In this document: positions 18,174-25,419 of the stretch, one piece after another
Numbering within the stretch: the first letter of the stretch is position 1
Layout: each line of letters opens with the position of its first letter
NCBI GenBank assembly: GCA_963846855.1
Contig: CAWJXK010000008.1
Location: 868,001 to 932,000, forward strand
DNA from: CAIWHR01 sp963846855
GTDB lineage: Bacteria > Pseudomonadota > Gammaproteobacteria > Burkholderiales > Casimicrobiaceae
Length of the DNA: 64,000 bases
Direction: 5' to 3'
The notes under the pieces: generated by a model
What the model was told of the DNA's origin: nothing
Seen by the model: the letters and a program-made list of their open reading frames with translations, nothing else
Database searches by the model: none
Translations under genes and position numbers: made by a program

Positions 18174-20078
18174 CTAATTCTCGGAAATTCCGGCTTTGCG
18201 CAGGCCGGAGAATAGATGCGCTTCAGCCTGTTCCAGATACGCCGGATCATCCGACCACTGGAGCGCTTTAACGTCGCCGATGGAAATATTCGGTCGCAGC
18301 TTGAGCAGCGTGACTTTTTCGGCCGCCGCTGCACGAGCTTGGCCCTGTTGCGCGTAGGCTGCCAATAAATACAGGTGAGGCAGCCACCAGTTGTCCAAAG
18401 CGACCTCCTTTTCGCATGCGGTTATCGCATCGTCGTAACGACCGAGAGCCAAGCTCGCGCGACAGCGTTCGAGCATGATCAACCCCGTCTGAACGGCCCC
18501 CTGGACATTCAGTGCGAGCGCCTGGTCGGTCAGACTCAAAGCCGTAAGCGGCTGCCCCATGTAGTTCATGATCTGCGCGCGCTGTATGAGTGGCCACGCG
18601 CTGATCGGACTGAAGAGTTTCTGGGCTTTGGTGTTCGCCTCGAGAGCGGGGCCCCAGCGCCTTTGCCGTAACAGCGATTCGGCACGGAACCACCAGGCCG
18701 GAGGATCGCTGGAATCGATCGACACGGCGCGGAAGGTAAGCTCATCCAAGTCCTGCACGAGGCGGTCGTGATCCGCGTGGGAGTCGAAGTTGAGCTCGAG
18801 GTCCAGCGTCCACGCTTTGGCGACCAATGCACGGACAAGGCTCGGGTCGAGTTGCAGCGCCTGGTCGATCCACTTACGTGCTTCGCGTGCCCCGATCAAC
18901 GTATTGTTCTCTCTCGCCTGAACGGCATCGGCATGCAGCGCAATTTCGACGGCGCTCGCGCCCGGTGCGGGAGTTGCCGCGGCACGACGTATCTCGGCGG
19001 TGTATAGCGCGCCGTACAGCCGCGTGGCAATGCGCAGCATGGACTCCCTCTTCTCCCGCGTGGTCCAAGCTTGATCGAACTCCACAAGATCGCTCCATAC
19101 TTGGGTCGAATTGCCGGCGTCGATGAGTTGCAGATTGACTGTCACCTGCTCGCCGGCGCGCTTGATCTCGCCCTCAACGAGATAGCGCACATCGAGTTCG
19201 CGGCCTGCGCTGCGAACATCGATGCTCGTTCCCTTGTACTTTGCCGCGAGCACATACGGAAAGATGCCCCCCTGCGAGCGGCCAGCAGTTCCGAGCGCCG
19301 ACGTGAGGTCCTGCGAAACGGCTTCCGCAAACTGCTGATCGGAAACACTGTCGCCTGGCGCGGAGAATGGAATGACCGCAACGGACAGCGGCGGCGGTCC
19401 GGGCGCGGCCGGAGATCCCCAGAACTTGGAGACTGTCCACGCTGCCATACCGGCCACACCCACCGCGAGCACGCTCATGGCCAGCCACCGCCAGCGGAAC
19501 GGTCGCGTCAAACGGTGCCAATGCTCGCGACCGCGACTTCGCGCTGCGTCGCGCCCTTCGAGCGCCACCCGGTAAGCCTCGACCGGCCGCGCGATGTTCT
19601 TGACATGCTGCGTCCCAAGTTCCTCGAAAGTGAAGCTGAGTTTGTCCAGCACTTGATCGCGAACCACCCGGCTCACGCAGATCCCGCCGGGCTCGGCTAA
19701 GGTCTGCAGGCGGGCGGCGACATTGACACCATCGCCGAAGATGTCGCCATCATCGATGATGATGTCACCGACGTTGATACCGATACGAAATTCAATCCGC
19801 CGCTCCGTAGGCACGCCGGCATTGCGCTCGAACATTCCGCGCTGCACGTCGACCCCACAACGCACGGCGTCGACTACACTAGGGAACTCCAGCAACAGGC
19901 CGTCGCCGGTGGTCTTGACGATGCGGCCGCCGTGCTCAGCTATCCTGGGATCGATCAGCTCTCGGCGGTGAGCCTTCAGGTCGTCGAGGGTGCGGCATTC
20001 ATCCCGCCCCATGAGGCTGGAATAGCCCGCAACATCGGCTGAGACGACTGCTGCCAGTCGGCGCTGTTCCCGTGCCAT
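18174..20078 (-). CDS. Class III adenylate/guanylate cyclase with TPR-like C-terminus
   Basis: A 634-residue protein. The N-terminal cyclase domain (~5-180) has AAVVSADVAGYSSLM (first metal Asp), TTGDGLLLEF (second metal Asp) and GINVGDIIIDDGDIFGDGVN (base and ribose region), so it looks active. A membrane helix follows at ~198-217 (WLAMSVLAVGVAGMAAWTV). The rest resembles the TolB-like/TPR tail common in this architecture: IPFSAPGDSVSDQQFAEAVS, then helical repeats to the end. Such proteins make cAMP with a periplasmic sensor-like tail, though ligands are rarely known. It is alone on the minus strand between the IS element and the HD-GYP gene. GTP versus ATP use cannot be settled by eye. Confidence 0.9.
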   Translation of the reverse strand: MAREQRRLAAVVSADVAGYSSLMGRDECRTLDDLKAHRRELIDPRIAEHGGRIVKTTGDGLLLEFPSVVDAVRCGVDVQRGMFERNAGVPTERRIEFRIGINVGDIIIDDGDIFGDGVNVAARLQTLAEPGGICVSRVVRDQVLDKLSFTFEELGTQHVKNIARPVEAYRVALEGRDAARSRGREHWHRLTRPFRWRWLAMSVLAVGVAGMAAWTVSKFWGSPAAPGPPPLSVAVIPFSAPGDSVSDQQFAEAVSQDLTSALGTAGRSQGGIFPYVLAAKYKGTSIDVRSAGRELDVRYLVEGEIKRAGEQVTVNLQLIDAGNSTQVWSDLVEFDQAWTTREKRESMLRIATRLYGALYTAEIRRAAATPAPGASAVEIALHADAVQARENNTLIGAREARKWIDQALQLDPSLVRALVAKAWTLDLELNFDSHADHDRLVQDLDELTFRAVSIDSSDPPAWWFRAESLLRQRRWGPALEANTKAQKLFSPISAWPLIQRAQIMNYMGQPLTALSLTDQALALNVQGAVQTGLIMLERCRASLALGRYDDAITACEKEVALDNWWLPHLYLLAAYAQQGQARAAAAEKVTLLKLRPNISIGDVKALQWSDDPAYLEQAEAHLFSGLRKAGISEN

Positions 20079-20267
20079 CCGCTCCCTCGGCTGGGGCCAA
20101 TTGTTAGCGGACTATAGGGCGGGGGCTCCGAATCCGCAATTACAACGAACGACCGCTCCCGGGAGCGTTGAACGACCGGAACGGGTCGGAAGCAGCCATC
20201 CACATTCGCGCACTCTGCAAGCTATCGGTTAGCGATCTGCGGCGTTACGCTTGACCGCCTCCGACCC

Positions 20268-21881
20268 TCAGGGAACGTAACCCGGGATCGCGCGCTCGTC
20301 GACGGCGTCGACCTGCGCCGGATCGAGGTGCGCCGTGGCGTACTCGAGATAGACCTTGCGCCGCACGAAGACGTCGAAGAGATCAGGGTCGACGTGCCCG
20401 TTCTCCTTCATCCGGCCGAGGATCGCGAGAGATTCGGAGAGCGTCTTCGCCTTCTTGTAGGGCCGGTCGGGCGCGGTCAGCGCCTCGAAGATGTCGGCGA
20501 TGCCCATCATCCGCGCCTGCCACGACATGTCGGCGCGTGACAATCCGCGCGGATATCCCTTGCCGTCCATCCGCTCGTGATGGCCGCCGGCGTACTCGGG
20601 GACGTGCGTGAGGTGGCGCGGCCACGGCAGCGCTTCCAGCATGCGGATCGTCGCGACGATGTGCTGGTTGATGACGGTGCGCTCTGCCGCCGTCAGCGTT
20701 CCGTACGGAATGGTCAGGTTTGCGACCTCGTCGTCGGTCAGCGCCGGGCGTGAGGTGCCGTCGCCGTCATGAAGCCGGCGCGCCGCGATGCGCCGGACGC
20801 GAGCGATGTCGTCGTCCGCCATCCGCTCGGAGCCGACATTCGCGCTGCGCAGGAACACGAGATCCGCCGCAAGCTCCGCCTGCTCGGCCGCGAGCGCCGC
20901 ATCGACCGCGCCGGCCTCCTCGCCCGCGAGCCTGCGCTCCAGCGCGCGGATCCGCGCCTCGCGCGAGAGCGTTTCGAATCGCGCCGCCACGAGCTCGATC
21001 CGGTCGTGGATCGTCTCGAGCTTCGTCGCCTTGTCGACGACGTGAACCGGCGTCGTGATCTTGCCGCAGTCGTGCAGCATCCCCGCCATCCACAGCTCGG
21101 CGCGGTCGCGCTCGGACATCCGGAACGGCGCGAGCGGCCCGTCGCTGGTGGCGTTGGCCGCTTCCGCGAGCATCATCGTGAGCCTCGGCACGCGCTGGCA
21201 GTGACCGCTCGTGTACGGCGATTTCTCGTCGATGGCGACGTTGATGAGGTTGACGAGGCTTGCGAACAGCGATTCCAGGTTCTCGATCAGCAGCTGATTC
21301 GACAGCACGACGCCGGCGAGGCCGGTCATCGCCTCGCAGAGGGCTTCGTGCTGCTGCGTGAACTCGGTGACGCCGCCGGCGGCATCGAGAGCGTTGACGA
21401 GCTGCACCACGCCGATCAGTGCGTCGTCGTGGTCGAGCATCGGGACCGCGAGCATCGACCTCGTCCGGTAGCCGTACTGCGCGTCGAAGCGCCGCGCCGA
21501 CACGAAGTCGAATCCGGTGACTGTGTACACGTCCGCGATGCGGATGCTCCTGCGCGTGATCGCCGCGTGCGCCACGGCTGCATGATGATTCGGCGCGCCG
21601 CTCGCGTCGTGGAGCGGGATCGCGGGCAGGTGAAGGCCGCGGGGAGGCGTCCCCTGCACGGACCATCCGAGCGTTGCGTTGCAGACGATCTCGAACGAAA
21701 GCGAATCGCCACGCTCGTCCAGCCGGTACAGCGCGCCGCCGTCGGCTCCGGTGAGGCGCACGGCCTCGGCGAGGATGATCTCGAGCAGCCGGCGCCGGTC
21801 GCGCTCGCGCGCCAGCGCGCGCCCGATGTCGGAAAAGTGCTGCACGCTCTCGACGACAGGCACCGCGGCAATCGCTGGCAT
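20268..21881 (-). CDS. GAF-HD-GYP c-di-GMP phosphodiesterase
   Basis: A 537-residue protein with a GAF domain at ~15-195 (GADGGALYRLDERGDSLSFE, RSMLAVPMLDHDDALIGVVQ). The HD-GYP domain has MLHDCGKITTP at ~269-278 and HHERMDGKGYPRGL at ~434-447, so the metal-binding HD and the GYP motif are intact. Between them lies a ~120-residue Ala/Glu-rich helical insertion (~290-400) not found in minimal HD-GYP domains. It should hydrolyse c-di-GMP, giving this region both synthesis and breakdown enzymes. The ATG at 21881 is followed directly by GAF homology. The gene lies 189 bp upstream of the cyclase gene on the same strand but is probably a separate unit. Confidence 0.92.
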   Translation of the reverse strand: MPAIAAVPVVESVQHFSDIGRALARERDRRRLLEIILAEAVRLTGADGGALYRLDERGDSLSFEIVCNATLGWSVQGTPPRGLHLPAIPLHDASGAPNHHAAVAHAAITRRSIRIADVYTVTGFDFVSARRFDAQYGYRTRSMLAVPMLDHDDALIGVVQLVNALDAAGGVTEFTQQHEALCEAMTGLAGVVLSNQLLIENLESLFASLVNLINVAIDEKSPYTSGHCQRVPRLTMMLAEAANATSDGPLAPFRMSERDRAELWMAGMLHDCGKITTPVHVVDKATKLETIHDRIELVAARFETLSREARIRALERRLAGEEAGAVDAALAAEQAELAADLVFLRSANVGSERMADDDIARVRRIAARRLHDGDGTSRPALTDDEVANLTIPYGTLTAAERTVINQHIVATIRMLEALPWPRHLTHVPEYAGGHHERMDGKGYPRGLSRADMSWQARMMGIADIFEALTAPDRPYKKAKTLSESLAILGRMKENGHVDPDLFDVFVRRKVYLEYATAHLDPAQVDAVDERAIPGYVP

Positions 21882-22028
21882 CGCTTGGGCCCTCCTTCGG
21901 GTACAGTTTAATGCCGCGCGCGCATGTCGGGCGCGCTCTGACGAGCTGTGATGGGATTTCCGTTACAATCGTTTCGATGCGCGCAGAGCCGCCGGCGCGC
22001 CGATTCCGATCAGGATCTCTCCACGGGC

Positions 22029-22814
22029 ATGAGCGAATCCGGCGCCGCCATCGTCGTCGCAGACCTTTGCAAGACCTACGACGCAGTGGAGGCGGTGCGG
22101 GGGATCTCGTTTGCGGTGCGGCGAGGCACGACGACCGCGCTCCTCGGAGGCAACGGCGCCGGCAAGACCACGACGCTGTCGATGTTGATGGGCGTGCTGA
22201 CGCCGACCGCCGGCAGCGTGAGCGTCCTCGGCGAGGAAATGCCGCGATATCGCCATCGCGTGCTGCCGCGGATCAACTTCACGTCGCCGTACGTCGACCT
22301 GCCGAAGCGGCTGTCGGTGCAGGAGAACCTGCGCGTGTTTGCCGATCTCTATGGCGTCCGCCGGGCGAGTCTGCGCATTGCCGAGGTCGCGCAAGACTTC
22401 GACTTGGGCGACCTGCTGCGCCGACCCTACGGCACGCTGTCGGCAGGGCAGCGCACGCGCGTCTCGCTCGCGAAAGCGGTAATCAACGAGCCGGACGTGC
22501 TGTTGCTGGACGAGCCGACCGCATCGCTCGACCCCGACGTCGGCGACCGGATGCGGACCTATCTCGAGCAGTACCAGCGGCGCACCGGTTGCACGATGCT
22601 GCTCGCGTCGCACCACATGGGCGAGGTCGAGCGGATGTGCGACGACGTGATCATGCTGCGCGCCGGGCGCGTCGTCGACCAGGGCTCACCGCCGGCGCTC
22701 GTTGCCCGCTATGGCCGCGCCAGCATGGAGGAAGTGTTCCTCGACATCGCGCGCGGGCGCGACAGCGGCGAGCGCCTCCCGGGCGGCGGCGTTGACGAGG
22801 TTTCATCGCTGTGA
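22029..22814 (+). CDS. ABC-2 type exporter, ATP-binding subunit
   Basis: A 261-residue ABC ATPase. Walker A is GGNGAGKTTTL, the Q-loop region is RINFTSPYVDLPKRLS, the signature is LSAGQRTRVSLAKA (in place of LSGGQ), Walker B is LLLDEPTASLDPDV, and the switch His is in LLASHHMGEVERM. The short N- and C-termini are typical of NodI/CcmA-like exporters. The start at ATG 22029 begins just before the ABC domain; GTG 21948 is an alternative. Its stop overlaps the GTG start of the permease (22811), so the two form an exporter pair. The transported substrate is unknown. Confidence 0.9.
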   Translation: MSESGAAIVVADLCKTYDAVEAVRGISFAVRRGTTTALLGGNGAGKTTTLSMLMGVLTPTAGSVSVLGEEMPRYRHRVLPRINFTSPYVDLPKRLSVQENLRVFADLYGVRRASLRIAEVAQDFDLGDLLRRPYGTLSAGQRTRVSLAKAVINEPDVLLLDEPTASLDPDVGDRMRTYLEQYQRRTGCTMLLASHHMGEVERMCDDVIMLRAGRVVDQGSPPALVARYGRASMEEVFLDIARGRDSGERLPGGGVDEVSSL

Positions 22815-23659
22815 ACGCGATCGCTCCCGTGACCATGGCTGCATCGGACCGCTATACCGGCACCGCCGCGTCGCTCCTGCGCGTGCGCGCCGTGCTGCGG
22901 CGGCACCTCTACCTGATTCTGCGGTCGTGGACGCGCATCGTGTCGATGATGTACTACCCGACGGTCACGATGGTCGTCTGGGCGTTCCTCACGATCTATC
23001 TCGCGCCGACCAACAATTTCCTGCAGAGCGCGCCGGGGTTCTTCATCGGCGCCGTGCTGCTCTGGGACGTCCTGTTCCGCGGTCAGCTCGGCGTCTCGCT
23101 GACGTTCATCGAGGAGCTCTATGCGCGGAACCTCGGCAATCTGTTCGTCTCGCCGCTCACGCTGCCCGAGTTCATCGCCGGCCAGCTGACGATGAGCGTC
23201 GTGCGGGCGCTGATCGGCGTGGGCGGCGCCTGCGTGTTCGCGTATCTGCTGTTCCGCTTCTCCATCTTCTCGATGGGCTTCGCGCTGATCGCGTTCTTCG
23301 TCTGTCTGCTCGTGTTCGGCTGGGCCATCGGCCTTGCGATGTCGGGAATGATCATGCGCCTCGGCCTCGGCGCCGAAGAGCTTGCGTGGGCGTCGATCTT
23401 CGTGGTGGCGCCGGTGTCGGGGGTCTACTATCCGATCGCCGTGCTGCCCGGGTGGATGCAATCGATCGCGTGGGGGCTGCCGTCGGCGCACGTCTTCGAG
23501 GGGATGCGCGCGGTGCTGCTGCGCGGCGAGTTCCCCTGGCCCCATCTCTGGGTTGCGATCGGACTTGACGTCGTTTACCTGGCGCTCGGCGCCGCCGTGT
23601 TCGCGTGGGCGGTGCGCTACGCGCGCAACCACGGCACGCTTTTGCAGATGGGCGAGTGA
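22811..23659 (+). CDS. ABC-2 type exporter, permease subunit
   Basis: A 282-residue membrane protein starting with GTG inside the stop of the ATPase gene (GTGA overlap). About six membrane segments are visible, including TVTMVVWAFLTIYLAP, GFALIAFFVCLLVFGWAIGLAM and WVAIGLDVVYLALGAAVFAWAV. The ABC-2 motif VSGVYYPIAVLPGWMQSIAWGLPSAH is split here for clarity: VSGVYYPIAVLP then GWMQSIAWGLPSAHVFEGMR. It belongs to the NodJ/DrrB-like family that exports lipids, polysaccharide or drugs. The stop is followed at once by the repetitive region at 23.7-24.25 kb. Confidence 0.9.
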   Translation: MNAIAPVTMAASDRYTGTAASLLRVRAVLRRHLYLILRSWTRIVSMMYYPTVTMVVWAFLTIYLAPTNNFLQSAPGFFIGAVLLWDVLFRGQLGVSLTFIEELYARNLGNLFVSPLTLPEFIAGQLTMSVVRALIGVGGACVFAYLLFRFSIFSMGFALIAFFVCLLVFGWAIGLAMSGMIMRLGLGAEELAWASIFVVAPVSGVYYPIAVLPGWMQSIAWGLPSAHVFEGMRAVLLRGEFPWPHLWVAIGLDVVYLALGAAVFAWAVRYARNHGTLLQMGE

Positions 23660-23773
23660 GCGAGGCGGGCGAGCGACAAGCGAGCCAAGGCCCGAAGGGC
23701 GCGTCGCCGAGCGACCGAGAGCGGCCGACAGCTCGACGTTGCGCATCTCGGTGCGCGTGCGGAGGCCGCGAGT

Positions 23774-24003
23774 GAGCGACGCGAGCCGAGGCGCAGGGGG
23801 AACGCGTGAGCGGCGAGCAGGGGCCCCGCGGTGCGTAGCACAGAGGGGATGCGAGCAAACGCGAATCGCGTTCGGAGGCCGACAACGCGATCGTCATCGG
23901 TCGAAGGTCATGCGGAGGCCGAACCGCGTGTTTGGGGATGCGACTTGCGGCGAGTCGGCGCATGAGGCCGACGCGCAGACCAACACCCTTGCTTTCGCTT
24001 CGA
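23774..24003 (+). repeat. 230-bp direct repeat, copy 1
   Basis: This segment recurs at 24023-24252 with a 249-bp period. By eye only four positions differ, two near the GTCATCGGTCG stretch and two near the AACACCCTTG stretch. It is GC-rich and full of GAGGCCG/GCGAGCG runs, and it encodes no recognisable protein in any frame. The 100 bp before it (23664-23773) have a similar GCGAGCGA-rich texture. Confidence 0.85.
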
Positions 24004-24022
24004 GGAGGCCGAGGAGGCGGGC

Positions 24023-24252
24023 GAGCGACGCGAGCCGAGGCGCAGGGGGAACGCGTGAGCGGCGAGCAGGGGCCCCGCGGTGCGTAGCACAGAGGGGATG
24101 CGAGCAAACGCGAATCGCGTTCGGAGGCCGACAACGCGATCGTCATCGTGCGAAGGTCATGCGGAGGCCGAACCGCGTGTTTGGGGATGCGACTTGCGGC
24201 GAGTCGGCGCATGAGGCCGACGCGCAGACCAACACGCTTCCTTTCGCTTCGA
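24023..24252 (+). repeat. 230-bp direct repeat, copy 2
   Basis: Second copy of the repeat that starts at 23774. The 19 bp between copies (24004-24022) are GAGGCCGAGGAGG-like. Identity ends exactly after CTTTCGCTTCGA in both copies, which suggests a defined unit rather than a gradual gene relic. Confidence 0.85.
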
Positions 24253-24679
24253 AGCGACCGAGAGTCGATGAATCGCGGCGCATGCCCTCGTGCATGGCAA
24301 CGTGCTCTCGGCCCGCCACGGCAAGGTCAATGAGGCGCTTCAGACGCAATGCCGCGGTCGGAAAGTCAATCACTTGCAACGCTTGCCATTGTCAGAACCA
24401 ATCACATCCAAGTCGCAGTTAGGGCACCCCCAATCCTGCTTGGACACAATGGACGCTTTTGGCACCCATGTCGAAAGCCGAGCGGATCAGCCCGTGATAA
24501 CCTTGAGCCTGTGCGGGTCCCGGCGGGCAATGGGTTTGATTCCCTGTCCTGGACGGACCCCCGCGGTGCCCCGGCTGCCTTCTCTGGCGTGCTGGATTAG
24601 CCAGGGTTCGGCCAAGTTCGGACATTGCCGTTCAACGGCGTTCTGGATGTCTCCGGAATGCCTCCTTGAGGGGTCTGCC
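24253..24679 (+). other. Intergenic region, no gene recognised
   Basis: About 430 bp between the direct repeats and the lipoprotein gene. An open frame running into the lipoprotein from 24290 lacks coding character. I see no RNA gene, hairpin or clear promoter. Confidence 0.45.
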
Positions 24680-25264
24680 ATGTCGAACAAAAGAAATGGG
24701 ATTGGTCGGTTTCTGCTTATCGTCCCCGCGGCCGCAGCGCTTGCAGCTTGTCAGACGACTCCCTCTACGGTGCTCGTGGATGCGAATACGCGGGACCAGA
24801 CGGCGGCGACCGCGCTCTGGATGCAGGCGGACATTCCCGGCAAGCCGCTCAGCAACGTATACCTGCGTGGGTCGCAGGGCAGCAGCGATGTCTCCATCGA
24901 GGTCGAACCGACCACCGTCGCCACCATCACTGCCCTCGCCACTGACAACGATAGCGGCGTGCAGCGGCTCGAGCTGTTTGCTCTCGTGACCATCGAGCGC
25001 GTTAGCGGCGGGGGATGGTTCAAGCTCAGCGATCATGTGTCGAATAATTTCGGCGGTGTGACCAGCACGCCCGTTCCCGGGCAGGTGCCTTTCACTGTCA
25101 GAATGAGCACCACCATCGACTTCGGCACGCTGTCGCAAGGTGCCGATTGGGTGATCGTCGATCTTGCGGCCGTCGCTACAAGCGGCGCCCCACCGGCATC
25201 AAACTCGCCAGCGAAGACCAACGTCATGACGCTGTACTGGAAGCGTGCCGGTACGCCACCCTGA
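24680..25264 (+). CDS. Predicted lipoprotein of unknown function
   Basis: A 194-residue protein. The signal peptide is FLLIVPAAAALAAC, with the lipobox Cys near residue 24. The mature part is beta-strand-like, with Thr/Val/Ser alternation (TVATITALATDNDSGVQRLE) reminiscent of an Ig-like or Bacterial-Ig fold. No enzyme motif is seen and I do not recognise the family. The start at 24680 follows GAGGGG ten bases upstream. It converges on ppdK, with about 155 bp between the stops. Confidence 0.75.
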   Translation: MSNKRNGIGRFLLIVPAAAALAACQTTPSTVLVDANTRDQTAATALWMQADIPGKPLSNVYLRGSQGSSDVSIEVEPTTVATITALATDNDSGVQRLELFALVTIERVSGGGWFKLSDHVSNNFGGVTSTPVPGQVPFTVRMSTTIDFGTLSQGADWVIVDLAAVATSGAPPASNSPAKTNVMTLYWKRAGTPP

Positions 25265-25419
25265 CGCGGTTTCGCTTATTTCGACTTCCACTCGCGGGCA
25301 AGCCGCTGCGCTTCGGCGATCCGCAACCGCGGCAGCCTTCTCGCCACGATGTCGCGATTCTTCACGGCACGGGCGCATTTTTCGGCCTCCGACGGAAGAA
25401 ACCGGGAGGCGATTACGGA

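Noticed and set aside
23352..24212. Open frames through the 230-bp direct repeats on both strands.
   Set aside because: They merely repeat the DNA repeat, have low-complexity Arg/Ser/Ala content and no plausible start.
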